A DNA stretch of 64,000 nt, taken from contig JAHSVC010000030.1 of NCBI GenBank assembly GCA_021397845.1, forward strand, positions 806,001 through 870,000, in the 5' to 3' direction. The notes beneath the pieces are model-generated. The model was not told the DNA's origin. It saw only the letters and a program-made list of their open reading frames with translations, and made no database searches. Position numbers and translations under genes: made by a program. Below, piece by piece: positions 1 through 9,964 of this stretch (the first letter of the stretch is position 1; each line of letters opens with the position of its first letter). The stretch comes from Areca catechu. Lineage: Eukaryota > Streptophyta > Magnoliopsida > Arecales > Arecaceae.

Positions 1-720
1 ACCCTAGCTAGAAAATAAGGAAATATTAGGTAGAAAAATTCCTAAAAATTTCTTGACTTGGTCAAGACTCCAAGGATGCCTAGGGGGGCGTGTTGGGCTT
101 CTAGGAGCAGCAAAAGGCCGGCCCAAAGGGGCTCGGGTGCATGGGTTTGGGCCTCTGGAAGCTGGGGTGGCCTGGTAGTCAGGTAGCAGGAATATTCCCT
201 GGTATCTTGCTTCTTAGGGGCTTGGGCTTGGCACCTGGGCTTGATTTCTTTTGGCTAGGATGCAGATAGACCTTTGGAATCATGGATGCCCTTATCTATG
301 AATATACTTTGGCATCTGGAAGGGAATCTGGGTATCTGGAGGGCATCTGCAAGAAATCAGGGTTTTCTGAATTTTCCTCCTGGGGTCTTCAAATCTTCAA
401 GCTAGGTTGGACTTGGGCTATACTTCCATGTCTTCAATCTAGTTGGACTTGGTCTTCACTTGTATGATATAGTCTTGAGTCTTCAGTATGCTTGGACAGG
501 ACTCAAAAAATAAAATTGGCTCAACATGAGCTGACTAGCATTGGACTGAACTAGCTCAACATGAGCTGACTAGTACAGAACTGAAATAACAACTCAAAAT
601 ACTCAAATAACAAATAAATAGACTCAGATGAGCTAAGCCCTTATTACAGATGGACTCATAAATTATTGATCAATTCACAGAGACCTCTATCTTATTCTGG
701 TGCCTCCGGGGTCCCCACCA
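1..720 (-). repeat. LTR fragment of T2 family (right end)
   Basis: Positions 1-720 match 5,935-6,628 almost base for base, which is the right part of a solo LTR. The fragment ends in GTCCCCACCA, the same terminus as the solo copy. It begins outside the window. It interrupts the LTR of element C, which resumes at 721. Orientation is taken from the family's TATA-like box, which reads on the minus strand. Small ORFs here are chance. Confidence 0.8.
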
Positions 721-1573
721 CTCCACCATACTGCTACCAGAGGAGTCTGGGTGTACCTGGCAAAGATTTGGAGAACGATCCATGAAGAGTTCGCTCTACG
801 CTTTGGATGTGGCCTGGAAAAACAAGTTAGAGACCCTACAGATTCGTGGCTTTCAATCCGGTGGCCCGAAAGGCTGCCGATTGGAATCCTGGATTATCAA
901 CTCTGAGGGACCTGCAAACCACCTAACAAGGGTTAGAAATCAGAGAAGAAACAAGTTTGAAGGCTAAAGAAAGTAAAGAAAAGGAAGGCTTAAAAGTGGG
1001 CGGCCAAGAGATGAAGAGGCAGGTGGCTTGGAGGCAGGGTGCAAGGATCACACATATATCTGAGGGATCACACAGAAACCCTTAATCACATAAATTCACT
1101 TAGAATTCATACAAAAGTTGAGAAGAACTAAGAAAATTTTCATATTCGTTAACATCCAATATACATGAGAGAGGGGGGGGGGGGGGGGGGTTTAAATAGG
1201 CTTACAAACTTGGGCTCCAAGTAAAGGCATAAAGAGAACTCCCACTAATCCTTTTCCTATTCAAATACATAGAGATCTCCTCTTCCAAATAGATTCAAAC
1301 TCTCTCTTCTCACTAGGATTACTCCTCCCCGTCTCTTTGACTTGGTCCAAGGGAGGTGACCATAAGTGGGGCGCCAACATAAGAGGTTACCATAAGGAAG
1401 GCGCTGAATTTGAGGATGGGCTAGGGCTTTGGGCGGCCGATTTTAGTGCTGGGTAGGTTCTAGGGTTCCTGGTGTCCATCTCCTCCTGGTGGGCTAATAT
1501 ACTTGTCGTCCAGGTCTTTAATAATAGCTCCAAGACTCCTTCATTGCTTCCCAAGTGGCATAATTATGTGGAT
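721..1573 (-). repeat. Left LTR of chromovirus-like element C, part 1
   Basis: This stretch aligns with the complete LTR at 32,013-33,432, from the ACTACCAGAGGAGTCT block to the ATTATGTGGAT block. Its left part is interrupted by the T2 LTR and its right part lies at 28,033-28,442, because Tat element A inserted here. The last five bases, TGGAT (1,569-1,573), are A's target-site duplication. An 18-G run lies at 1,173-1,190, next to the TATA-like box. Confidence 0.85.
1191..1200 (-). promoter_or_regulatory. TATA-like box in LTR of C (left)
   Basis: On the minus strand this reads CCTATTTAAA. The same block occurs at the same LTR position at 32,642-32,653 and 11,953-11,963, and in related form in T2 (5,857-5,869) and E (16,498-16,508). 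Conservation across LTR families at one position suggests the LTR core promoter. Function is inferred. Confidence 0.5.
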
Positions 1574-3020
1574 TGATATGGGAAGAAGCTGACATGTAAT
1601 CCCTATCAGATGCCATGTCAGAAAGGCTGCCACGGTGGATACTCCATCTCAGACTCCTTTGTTAGGCCGAGCTACCTTGGTCCGTCAAAGCCGAGCTTCG
1701 TCCTATGCCAGGTCGGCACCCGCAAGCTTGGGGTGCCTAGGCCGGAGCCGAGCGACCTCCTTCACTGAATCGAGCCCCTCCGAGGCCGAGCCCCCTAGGC
1801 CAGAGTCGAGCTCAGCCCTCCTCCACCAAGTCGAGCCCCTCCAAGACCGAGCCCACTGGGCTGGAGTCGCGTGTTGACCTCCTCCTCCGGATCGAGCCCC
1901 TCCGAGGCTGAGCCCCCTGGACTGGAGTCGATCTTAGCCCTCCTCCACCAGGTCGAGCCCCTCCGAGGCCGAGCCCTATGAGCAGGAGTTGAGCCTTCCT
2001 CCGCCAAGTCGAGCCCTTCCGAGGTCGAGCCCTTCTGAGGTCGAGCCCCTGGACTGGAGTTGAGCCCAGCCTCCTCTGCCAGGTCGAGCCCCTCGAAGGT
2101 TGAGCCCCCCCGAGCCAGAGCTGAGTGCCAGCTCTCTAGTTCGACAACCACCTAGGATAAGGCCACCAGCCACAAAAAGGGTGGAGCTACCCCCCTGAGG
2201 CACCGGTGAGTTGCCCGAGGACCACGAGGAAGCACCCATCAAGTCGTAATAACTATCCACAGCCACCACTTACACCAGAAGAGGAAGAAACTCCCTGATT
2301 GAGATGCCACGCTCTCCACCAACTGCCTGCACCACCCGAAAGAAGAAGTTAACCAAGAGGCTCGAATCCTGGGGGCAGCAGCCCCCCAATCGAGACACTG
2401 CTAGGCTTCCTGGAATGGAGCAACCGGAAGGAATGTCAGAATACACGATAGTTTTTCTTATCACGAACCAGGAAAGATGTCCCATCCATGGCATAGAACA
2501 CCACCACACGTGCCTGACAGCACAGACCAGGAGAGACATCCCATCTGCGGTATGGAACATCGCCGCATGCGCCTGACAGCATGGGAGAAATCCCGAGGTA
2601 GGCGTTCAATGATCACCTGGACTTAAAAGTGCCTTCGACACCCTCAGGGGAAAGGTAAGCAAAAGCAAAACTAGGTAACTCAAGCTAAACAACAAGCATC
2701 CAAGCAAGTGAGGGGAAGGAGGCCACACAGGAGGACCGACACCTTGGCCACCACCTTTCCAGCACACTTGCACCCCCACTCTCATTCTACTCACATCATT
2801 TACTCCTCATAGCATGGAGTCCATCAAGAGGCACTCGATTAGGAGGATCTATTCCCCTGGATCATCATTGACTTGACCGTCAGAGTGCCCCCACCGTAAT
2901 CCCCAGCCCGGGTCAATAACCCTTGTTTTGCAGGTCCCAATGAGCAGGATATTCCCGGGGAGACGAGGGGCGATCTGATGCAGATAGCAGCTACGGGCCA
3001 CAGCGATCTTGGCGGCAACA
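1574..3020 (+). repeat. 5' LTR of Tat-type gypsy element A
   Basis: The LTR begins TGATATGGGAAGAAGC right after TGGAT and ends GGCGGCAACA just before a primer-binding-like site. Its start matches the terminus of B's LTR (TGAAATGGC..., minus strand, ending at 18,373) and its end matches 28,032. At 1,447 bp it is complete. The centre (about 1,750-2,120) is a GC-rich tandem repeat. Long ORFs inside it on both strands are by-products of that repeat. Confidence 0.85.
1750..2120 (+). repeat. GC-rich ~62-bp tandem repeat in Tat LTR
   Basis: The block TCGAGCCCCTCCGAGG recurs near 1,766, 1,829, 1,892, 1,953, 2,010 and 2,085, a spacing of about 60-75 bp, with GGACTGGAGT and CCTCCTCCACCAGG spacers. The same array appears reversed in B's LTR (17,850-18,190) and its end in A's 3' LTR piece (27,090-27,130). 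Tandem repeats like this are common in LTR U3 regions. Confidence 0.75.
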
Positions 3021-3043
3021 GATTGGCATGCCAGGAAGGGGGA
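3021..3043 (+). other. Primer-binding site region of Tat element A
   Basis: Directly after the LTR end comes GATTGGCATGCCAGGAAGGG. Tat-type elements carry a tRNA-complementary site of the form TTGGCGCGCCAGG here; the copy differs by CG-to-CA changes. The tRNA was not determined. Confidence 0.5.
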
Positions 3044-3101
3044 CTACACAGGCCCTTTGTTTCAAAAGCAAGTCCCTCTGCAAGTAGGTCCATCAGGAGG
3101 A

Positions 3102-4560
3102 TGGTGACGACGCGAGCGAGGGAAGCTTCCACCAACCATGCGGGAGACTCTCCCCCTCGAGGAGACCTGCACGTTTCGAAAGTGGAACCACTCGCTCTAG
3201 CCCAACCATCTCCGGCAGAATCTCAGCTGGCCGCACTCACCCAGCAGATGCAAATCCTTCTATGGCAGTGCGCCAGCTCCAGCACCAACAATGGTCCTTA
3301 GCTACCCATCAACAGCCAGGGACCCCCGTGGCTCATGCCATAGCACCCTGCGATAGCCTGCATTCCTTCCAAGTAAGGCCTTCGCAGCCGCGGGCCATCA
3401 CCAACCCCCGGGGTAGTCACTAGACTCCGGTGGAAAGACAACGAGCTGGATTTGTCGACATGGAGAATCGCTCCCCGACCCTTAAGCGAGTAGCGGCCAA
3501 ACCCCATCGAGGTTGAAAAGGCAAGTCCCCCCTTCATGGGCACCGTGCACCCATGTCACCTTCTACGTCTCTTTCAGTAGAAGGTTCTACTGACGAGGCC
3601 GTCAGGCGCATAGCTAAGAAGCGCTTGGAGGAGCATGAGCGCAAGCTGGCGGAGCTATCCCGCTGGTTTGCAAATATGCAAGGCTCTACTGACGAGCCAG
3701 TGAGCTATGATGCCTGTCCCCCCTTCTCTCGAGAGATCCATGAAGAGCCAGTTCCTAGCTGGTTCCATTTGCCATAGGTGGATCCCTACGATGGGACCAC
3801 CGACCCCTGGACCACCTGGAAAGCTACAAGGCCCTCATGAGGGTCCAGGGGGCCACCAATGCTCTTTTTTGTATTGCCTTCCTATCAACCCTTCGGAAGG
3901 TGGCTCAGGTTTGGTTCACCCGCCTCGAGCCCTAAAGCATCAACTCTTTCGCTCAGTTGGAGCAAAAGTTCGTGGCCCACTTCGATGCCTATCAAAAGGT
4001 GCCACGAGCGGCGGACAGCCTCTTCTCCATCTGGCAATAGGTGAGTCCCTCTGGGACTACGTGGCCCACTTCAAGGTTGTCGCCTTGGAGATTTACAATC
4101 TTGATGAACCAGTCACCATGCTGGCACTAAAGCGAGGGCTTAAGACCTCTCGCCTGACCTACTTGCTCGATAAGAAGCCCCCCAAGACCTACTCCGAGGT
4201 CCTCCTTCGAGCCTAGAAGTACATCCATGAAGAGGAGGCAAATCGTACAAGATGGGAGCTCGACAAAAAGCCGTAGAAGAAGCCAACTCTTGCGTGGCCC
4301 CTGGAACTCGAAAGCTGGGACCCTCGGCTTTGAACTTCCGGCAGGGGCTGAGACCGAGGAGCACGCCCATTCTGGAGGAGAGGTACACCCCACTCCTTGC
4401 CCCGAGAATGAAGATCCTCATGGAGATCGAAGATGAGCCCTACTTGAAGTGCCCACCTCCGATGAAGCCGTCCACTAGCCGTGACACAAGACGAAGTATT
4501 GTCGCTACCATCGCGACCACGGCCACGACACCGAGGAATGCCAAAACTCAAGAGGGAAAT
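3102..4560 (+). pseudogene. Tat element A gag (broken)
   Basis: Gag is the capsid-forming protein of the element. A start is plausible at 3,102 (MVTTRAREASTNHAG), after the leader. Recognisable parts, in shifting frames, are a coiled-coil-like stretch (AKKRLEEHERKLAELSRWF, 3,616-3,680), a PFSREI...PVPSWFHLP segment (3,718-3,775) that precedes the capsid-like domain, and LWDYVAHFKVVALEIYNL (4,050-4,105) with KKPPKTYSEVLLRA (4,172-4,214), both typical of Tat gag. Stops at 3,299 and 3,775 and several frameshifts make it inactive. The C-terminal zinc-knuckle region is too damaged to place. The tail (4,252-4,330) matches the better preserved B copy near 27,030. Confidence 0.75.
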
Positions 4561-5286
4561 TGAAGAACTCATCAAGAGAGGCTACCTCGGGAGGTTTGTT
4601 GGGGGAAGACTTGCAGCAAAACCTCAAGCGCTTGTCGCTCTCCTGTCGGTTCCTATATTCGACAACCATCCTACCGAGAAGCCGATAGGGATGATATGCT
4701 GGGGAGCCGAGCGTGCATCTAAGAAGGCCCGGGAGGCAGGGCATTCTAAAAATGTACTCCCCTTTATGAGGAAAGGAGAAGATTAGGAGAAAAATGTAAA
4801 TAACAATGCCATGGTTATTAAGATGACGATCGTGAAGCATCCTGTAAAATGCATCATGGTTGATAGTGGAAGCTCCACAGATATACTTTCTTACGATGCC
4901 TTCTCCAGAATGAACTTGTCTTCTGCATAGCACAAACCTGTGCATGCACCCCTTGTTGGCTTCACGGGGGATTCTATGAGGGTTGAGGGAGAAATCACAC
5001 TCCCAGTCACTGCCGGGAACCCCACCTCAACAGAGCACTGTCATGATGACCTTCACAGTGGTTAGGCTTCCTTCGGCCTATAATGTAATCCTTGGCCGAC
5101 TCGGGCTCAATCTACTTGACGTCGTTGTCTCTATGAAACGGTTTCTGGTGTAGTTCCCAACTCCTATGGAGTCGGTGAAATGAGAGGTGTACCTCAGCCG
5201 ATTCAACTCTATTTCCAAACTCTCCCCGAAACCAAAGTCCCCGAAGACGATCCCAGGGCAGATGAGCTCGACCAAAGGGTGCAAGA
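4561..5286 (+). pseudogene. Tat element A gag-pol linker and protease
   Basis: This aspartic protease region would process the polyprotein. The catalytic triad survives as VDSGSSTDILSYDAF, with Asp at 4,862-4,864, followed by PLVGFTGDSMRVEGEITLPV. An upstream linker (4,540-4,786, KREIEELIKRGYLGRF) matches B. Stops at 4,784 and 4,928, and a frameshift after about 5,020 (the matching B segment is open), break it. The reading continues to ADELDQRV at 5,280, where the T2 LTR inserted. Confidence 0.8.
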
Positions 5287-6628
5287 TGATATGGGACTAA
5301 TATGCATGCAATTTTTTTTATGTATTTTATATGTGGAGTTAAGTGATTAAATCTCGAATTTCAGATCAAAATAAGTTGTAGGGAATTATGTATGAATTTT
5401 TGAAGTCAAGCATGCATATTAGAACCTAGAAAAGTAATAAAGAAGGATCGCCGGGGCTGAGAAGCCTCGGTTAGGACAAGTTCTCTTACAATATAATTAC
5501 TGGAGGTAGAGGGGGTGTACCTGACAACGTCTGAAGCACCCGATGAAGATCGCAGCAAAGGGATCTCTCATTCCTTGATGGATTCGTAGGAACTCAGGGA
5601 CCTGCAAACGACCTATCAGGGGTTAGAAAACTCACAAGGGTATAAGGAAACAAGAGAAAATAGCAAGGAGAAAAAAGTTTTGGAGGAGGGAGGCTAGGGC
5701 TCTGGAAGGTTGGTTGGTGGCAGGAATCTATTGCAACACCGGAAGAAGAAAGCACAATAAAATCGCTTAAGCACAAAGCAGGGTAGCACAAAGAAATTGA
5801 AGAGAACTCAAGTTTAATTCATATATCAAAATCAATCTCATACAAGAGACTAGGGTCCTTTAAATAGACCCTTAGTATTGGGCTCCAAGTAAGGGTACAT
5901 TAGACATTATATAAGAATCCTTTTCCCACTCAAACCTAGCTAGAAAATAAGGAAACATTAGGTAGAAAAAATCTCTAAAAATTCTCTTGACTTGGTCAAC
6001 ACTCCAAGGATGCATAGGGGAGCATGTTGGGCTTCTAAGAGCAGCAAGGGGCCGGCCCAAAGGGGCTCGGGCACATGGGTTTGGGCCTCTGGAAGCTGGG
6101 GTGGCCTGGTAGCCAGGTAGCAGGAATATCCCTGGTATCTTGCTTCTTAAGGGCTTGGGCTTGGCGCCTGAGCTTGATTTCCTTGGCCTAGGATGCAGAT
6201 GGATCTCTGGAATCATGGATGCCCTGGTCTATGAATATACTTTGGCATCTAGAAGGGAATCTGGACATCTGGAGGGCATCTGCAGGGAATCTGGGCATCT
6301 GATGTTTTTCCTGGGGTCTTCAAATCTTCAAGCTGGGTTGGACTTGGGCTATACTTCCATATCTTCAATCTGGTTGGACTTGGTCTTCACTTGTATGATG
6401 TGGTCTTGAGTCTTCAATATGGTTGAACAGGACTCAAAAAATAAAATTAGCTCGACATGAGCTGATAACACTGGACTGGACTAGCTCAACATGAGCTGAC
6501 TAATACTGAACTGAAATAACAACTCAAAGACTCAAATGACAAACTAAAAATGGACTCAAATGGGCTAAGTAATCCACAGAGGGCTGTGAAGCCTCTGTCT
6601 TATTTTGGTACCTCTGGTGTCCCCACCA
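5287..6628 (-). mobile_element. T2 solo LTR inserted in Tat A pol
   Basis: A 1,342-bp LTR begins TGATATGGGACTAA and ends GTGTCCCCACCA. It is flanked by CAAGA (5,282-5,286) and TAAGA (6,629-6,633). The uninterrupted sequence in element B (25,960-26,030, reverse) shows the target once, so the insertion is clean. No internal region is present, so this is a solo LTR, normally a product of LTR-LTR recombination. The TATA-like box at 5,857-5,869 reads on the minus strand. Confidence 0.92.
5857..5869 (-). promoter_or_regulatory. TATA-like box of T2 LTR
   Basis: The minus strand reads GTCTATTTAAAGG, at the position matching the boxes in the LTRs of C and E. A core promoter role is inferred from conservation only. 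Confidence 0.45.
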
Positions 6629-6633
6629 TAAGA

Positions 6634-7505
6634 CCCCAAGGGTGGCCCGGCCGAGCGCCTATTGTCTTATCCACTCAAAGCCGATCAGGAGAAGATGGTG
6701 CAGATTGGGGCCCAGCTGCGAGATGAGGAAAGGGCCCACCTATTAAAGTTCTTACAGGCAAATGCAAATGTGTTCACCTGGACAGCAGCTGATATGCCAG
6801 GTATCCCCTCTGACATCATCACCCACAAGTTGAGCATTGACCTAAAGTACAGGCCAGTTCGACAGAAGAAGAGGAGTTTCGCCCCTGGGAGGCAGGCGAC
6901 AATCAACAAGGAAGTTGACAAACTCCTCGCTGCCGGCTTCATCCGGGAGGTACAATACCCTAGCTGGTTGGTGAATGTGGTGATGGTGAAGAAAAGTAAC
7001 GGCAAATGGAGGATCTGCGTGGACTACACCAACCTCAACAAGGCATGCCTGAAGGATAGCTTCCCTCTACCAAAATTGACTAACTAATAGATGCCACCTC
7101 GAATCATCGGCTGCTCTCCTTCATGGATGCATTCTTCAGATATAATCAGATCCGGATGCACCTAGAGGATGAGGAGCACACCGCCTTTATTACCGACCAG
7201 GGGATATACTACTATAAGATGATGCCCTTCGGTCTGAAGAACGCTGGGGCCACATATCGACGACTGGTCAATAGGGTCTTCAAAGATCAGATTGACTGAA
7301 ACATGCAGGTGTACGTGGATGACATGCTCGTCATGAGCAAGCCGAGCTCGGACCACATCGCCGACCTCGTCGAAGCCTTCAACAATCTCTGAAAGCACTA
7401 GATGAAGCTGAACCCGACAAAATGCACCTTCGGAGTGGCACCAGGGAAATTCCTCGACTTCATGGTCACCTAGAGGGGCTTTGAAGTAAACCGGAGAAGG
7501 TCTAG
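6634..7505 (+). pseudogene. Tat element A reverse transcriptase
   Basis: RNA-dependent DNA polymerase domain of a gypsy pol. The order is as expected: pre-RT segment LKFLQANANVFTWTAADMPG (6,745 on), YRPVRQKKRSFAPGR (6,850 on), ...VMVKKSNGKWRICVDYTNLN (6,982 on), FPLPK, then after a stop near 7,087 FMDAFFRYNQIRM, YYYKMMPFGLKNAGATYRRL and the catalytic YVDD at 7,312-7,323, then KLNPTKCTFGV. Stops near 7,087, 7,300, 7,392, 7,400, 7,473 and 7,507 disable it. Codons up to YVDD are otherwise well conserved. It resumes five bases after the T2 LTR. Confidence 0.9.
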
Positions 7506-8800
7506 GTGATCGTCGACATGGAGCACCCGATGTCCAAGAAGCAGGTCCAGCGCCTAACGGGATGTATTGCAGCTCTGAGCCGGTTCATCTCGAGGTCAGC
7601 CGATCGCTGCCTCCCCTTCTTCAAGGCGCTGCGCAAGATGATTGACTTCACCTGGACGGAGGAGTGCAGGATAGCCTTTGGAGGATTGAAGGAGTTCCTG
7701 GCCTCTCCTCCGCTGCTTTCCAGACCGGAGAAAGGAGAAGAGCTTTTGCTTTACCTAGCGATCACACCTGGAGCCATCAGCTCGTCCTCATCCATGCAGA
7801 CAAGGACAGATCTCAAAAGTTGGTATACTACATCAGTAAAATCCTCCGTGATACGAAGATCAGGTATACCCGCTCTGAAAAACTTATTTTCGCTCTAATA
7901 ATGTATGCTAAGCATCTCAGGCCCTACCTCCAAGCACATCCCATCATGGTCATGATGGATCAGCCGCTGAGGACCATACTCAGCCGCCCTGAAATATCTA
8001 GATAGTTGGCCAAGTGGTCCCTGACACTGAGCGAGTTCGACATCGCGTATCGGCCAAGGTCATCACAGAAGGCCCAAGTCCTATCCGACTTCCTCGTTGA
8101 GTGCATGGGACTTGTCGAGGAGTCGGAGCAGACTTTTTCGAAGCATCAAGTTAAGCCCGGCACGGAGGAGGAACCTTGGATCCTCCACGTGGATGGTGCA
8201 TCCAACTCCGGAGGGAGCGGAGCAGGCCTCATCCTCTCCAATAGCGATAGGATCGTGGTGAAATGTGCTCTCCGCTTAACATTTGCCGCAACAAATAACC
8301 AGGCAGATATGAGGCGCTCCTCGCAGGCCTAAAGGTCTCACGTGAGCTGGGCGTGCAGAACTTGAAAGTCTTCACCGACTCCCAATTGGTGGCTGGACAA
8401 GTTTCCAGAGAGTATGAAGCCATGGATCCCCAGATGATGAAGTACCTGGAGCGAGTCAGCTAATGCACGGCAGGCTTCCGATGCTTTAACATCCATATTC
8501 CCCGTAGAGAGAATGCTCGCGTGGATGGACTGTCAAGACTCACAACCTTGCCAGACTTGTCGCTGGGGTGTGCATATATTGAGTATCTCAGAAATCCAAG
8601 CTACGAAGTCCCGGAGGAGGTGCAGCAAATCACCCCAGAGCCGAGCTGGATCGATAGGTACATCAGATACATCTCTGATGGCACTTTGCCCGAGGACCAT
8701 GCAGAAGCCGGCCTCGTAAAAAGGAAAGCCTCTCGATTTGTCCTGATGGAAGGATGGCTCTACCACCGATCCTACTCATACCCACTCCTGAAGTGATTAA
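7506..8800 (+). pseudogene. Tat element A RNase H and second (archaeal-type) RNase H
   Basis: The first RNase H follows RT: LTGCIAALSRFISRSADRCL (7,554 on), then after a frameshift near 7,790 the segment KLVYYISKILRDTKIRYTRS (about 7,820-7,880) and QPLRTILSRPE. A second RNase H begins at 8,173: EEPWILHVDGASNSGGSGAG, with LRLTFAATNN and, after a frameshift near 8,305, LKVFTDSQLVAGQVSREYEA. Two RNase H domains mark the Tat/Ogre lineage. The linker to integrase (PSWIDRYIRYISDGTLPEDH, 8,640 on) is intact for 90 codons. Stops at 8,003 and 8,461 break the chain. Confidence 0.88.
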
Positions 8801-9559
8801 GACATGCGAAAGCAGTCCTCATTCTCTAGGAGATATATGAAGGCCTATGAATGAACCACGTGAGAGGAAGGACGTTGGTGTGCAAAGCACTCCGCCAGGG
8901 ATACTTCTGGGAGACCATGAGGGAGGACGTTGCCGACTTCATGAGGAGGTGTGACAAATGCCTGTGCCATGCCCACATACAACGTCAACCGGCGATGCCG
9001 ATCTCACAGCTCTCCACCCCTTGGCCATTCGCCCAATAGGGAATGGACATCTTAAGGCAATTTCCCCTGTACCGGGGCAACGGAGGTTCTTGTTGGTCGC
9101 CATTGACTACTTCACCAAATGGGTGGAAGCAGAGCCACTGGCATGGATCACAGAAGCCAAGGTTCGTCAGTTCTTCTGGAAGTCAGTAATATGCCACTTC
9201 GGACTACCCCGCTACATCATCACCGACAACAGGCACCAGTTCGACAATCAAGAGTTCGAAGGTTTTTATGTCGAGCACGGTATCTAGAATCGCTTCACCT
9301 CCATCGCTCACCTCCAAACAAATAGAGAAGCCGAAGTGACCAATCGGACCATTCTCCAGGGACTCAGGACTAGGCTGGACCAGGCCAAGAGCAGGTGGGC
9401 AGAAGAACTTCCAAGTATTCTCTTGGCCTACCAAACAATGCCCAGGACGGCGATGAATGAAACACCCTTCAACCTTGTCTTCGGCGCCGAGGCCATGGTC
9501 CCAGTTGAGCTCGACATGCCGACACTTCGGGTGCAGCAATATGACGAAGTGTAGAACTC
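8801..9559 (+). pseudogene. Tat element A integrase (truncated)
   Basis: Integrase inserts the cDNA. The zinc-binding part reads LRQGYFWETMREDVADFMRR then CDKC (8,890-8,960). The catalytic core is in another frame: LLVAIDYFTKWVEAEPLAWI (about 9,090-9,150) with a catalytic Asp, and FGLPRYIITDN (9,198-9,230) with the second. The tail RTILQGLRTRLDQAKSRWAE and FNLVFGAEAMVPVELDMPT run to 9,549. Stops at 8,796, 8,830, 8,848, 9,038 and 9,285 are visible. The protein is cut at about 9,559 by the LTR of element H; the B copy continues about 90 residues further. Confidence 0.88.
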
Positions 9560-9881
9560 GATGCCTTCCCACGGGGCATGGGCGGCGGCGGCGGCTTTTC
9601 TGGCAAGGGCGGGGCCGGTGAGCACTGGCGGTGGGTCGGCGGGGGCGGCCAGTGGTCGGGTAGCCCGGATCTGGTGGAAGGGGGGGCTAGGTTTTTATAA
9701 AAAAAAATAGAAAAAAAAACTTTACGGGATCTTAAGGTTGAAGATGGAATAAGCCAGGATAACATGGGGATAACCTGGAACAACATTGGGATAATAGGAA
9801 TAGGTAGAATATCAGGGATAAAAAACTTAAAAAAACTCTAGAAAATAAAAGAAAACCAGATGGGTTTCGGGTCCCCCATCA
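9560..9881 (-). repeat. Element H, 3' LTR fragment
   Basis: This matches 11,190-11,508 (GGCATGGGCGGCGGCG, then AGCCCGGATCTGGTGGAAG, a poly-A run, and GATCTTAAGGTTGAAGATGG) and ends in TCCCCCATCA, the family terminus. About 1.2 kb of the LTR's left part is missing where it joins Tat integrase near 9,559. Orientation follows the PBS and PPT order at 9,882-9,964. Confidence 0.8.
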
Positions 9882-9964
9882 TTCTCCTGCAGTGCGAAGA
9901 ACTCGACTCCATCGAGTTTGTCGACGAAGCAAATCCTAGTCCGCTGCTAGCTCTGATACCAAGT
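9882..9964 (-). other. Element H: 83-bp internal remnant with PPT and PBS
   Basis: Only 83 bp separate the two LTRs. On the minus strand the right end (9,951-9,962) reads TTGGTATCAGAG, the usual initiator-methionine tRNA primer site, and the left end gives the purine-rich GCAGGAGAA tract next to the LTR. The left part also resembles the last internal bases of C (28,443-28,490), including an AGAACTCGAC...ATCGAG block. All coding sequence is gone. Confidence 0.8.

Noticed and set aside
1635..2269. ORFs on both strands in the Tat LTR (80, 97 and 118 codons)
   Set aside because: They follow the ~62-bp GC-rich repeat and recur in every frame of the same array in B.
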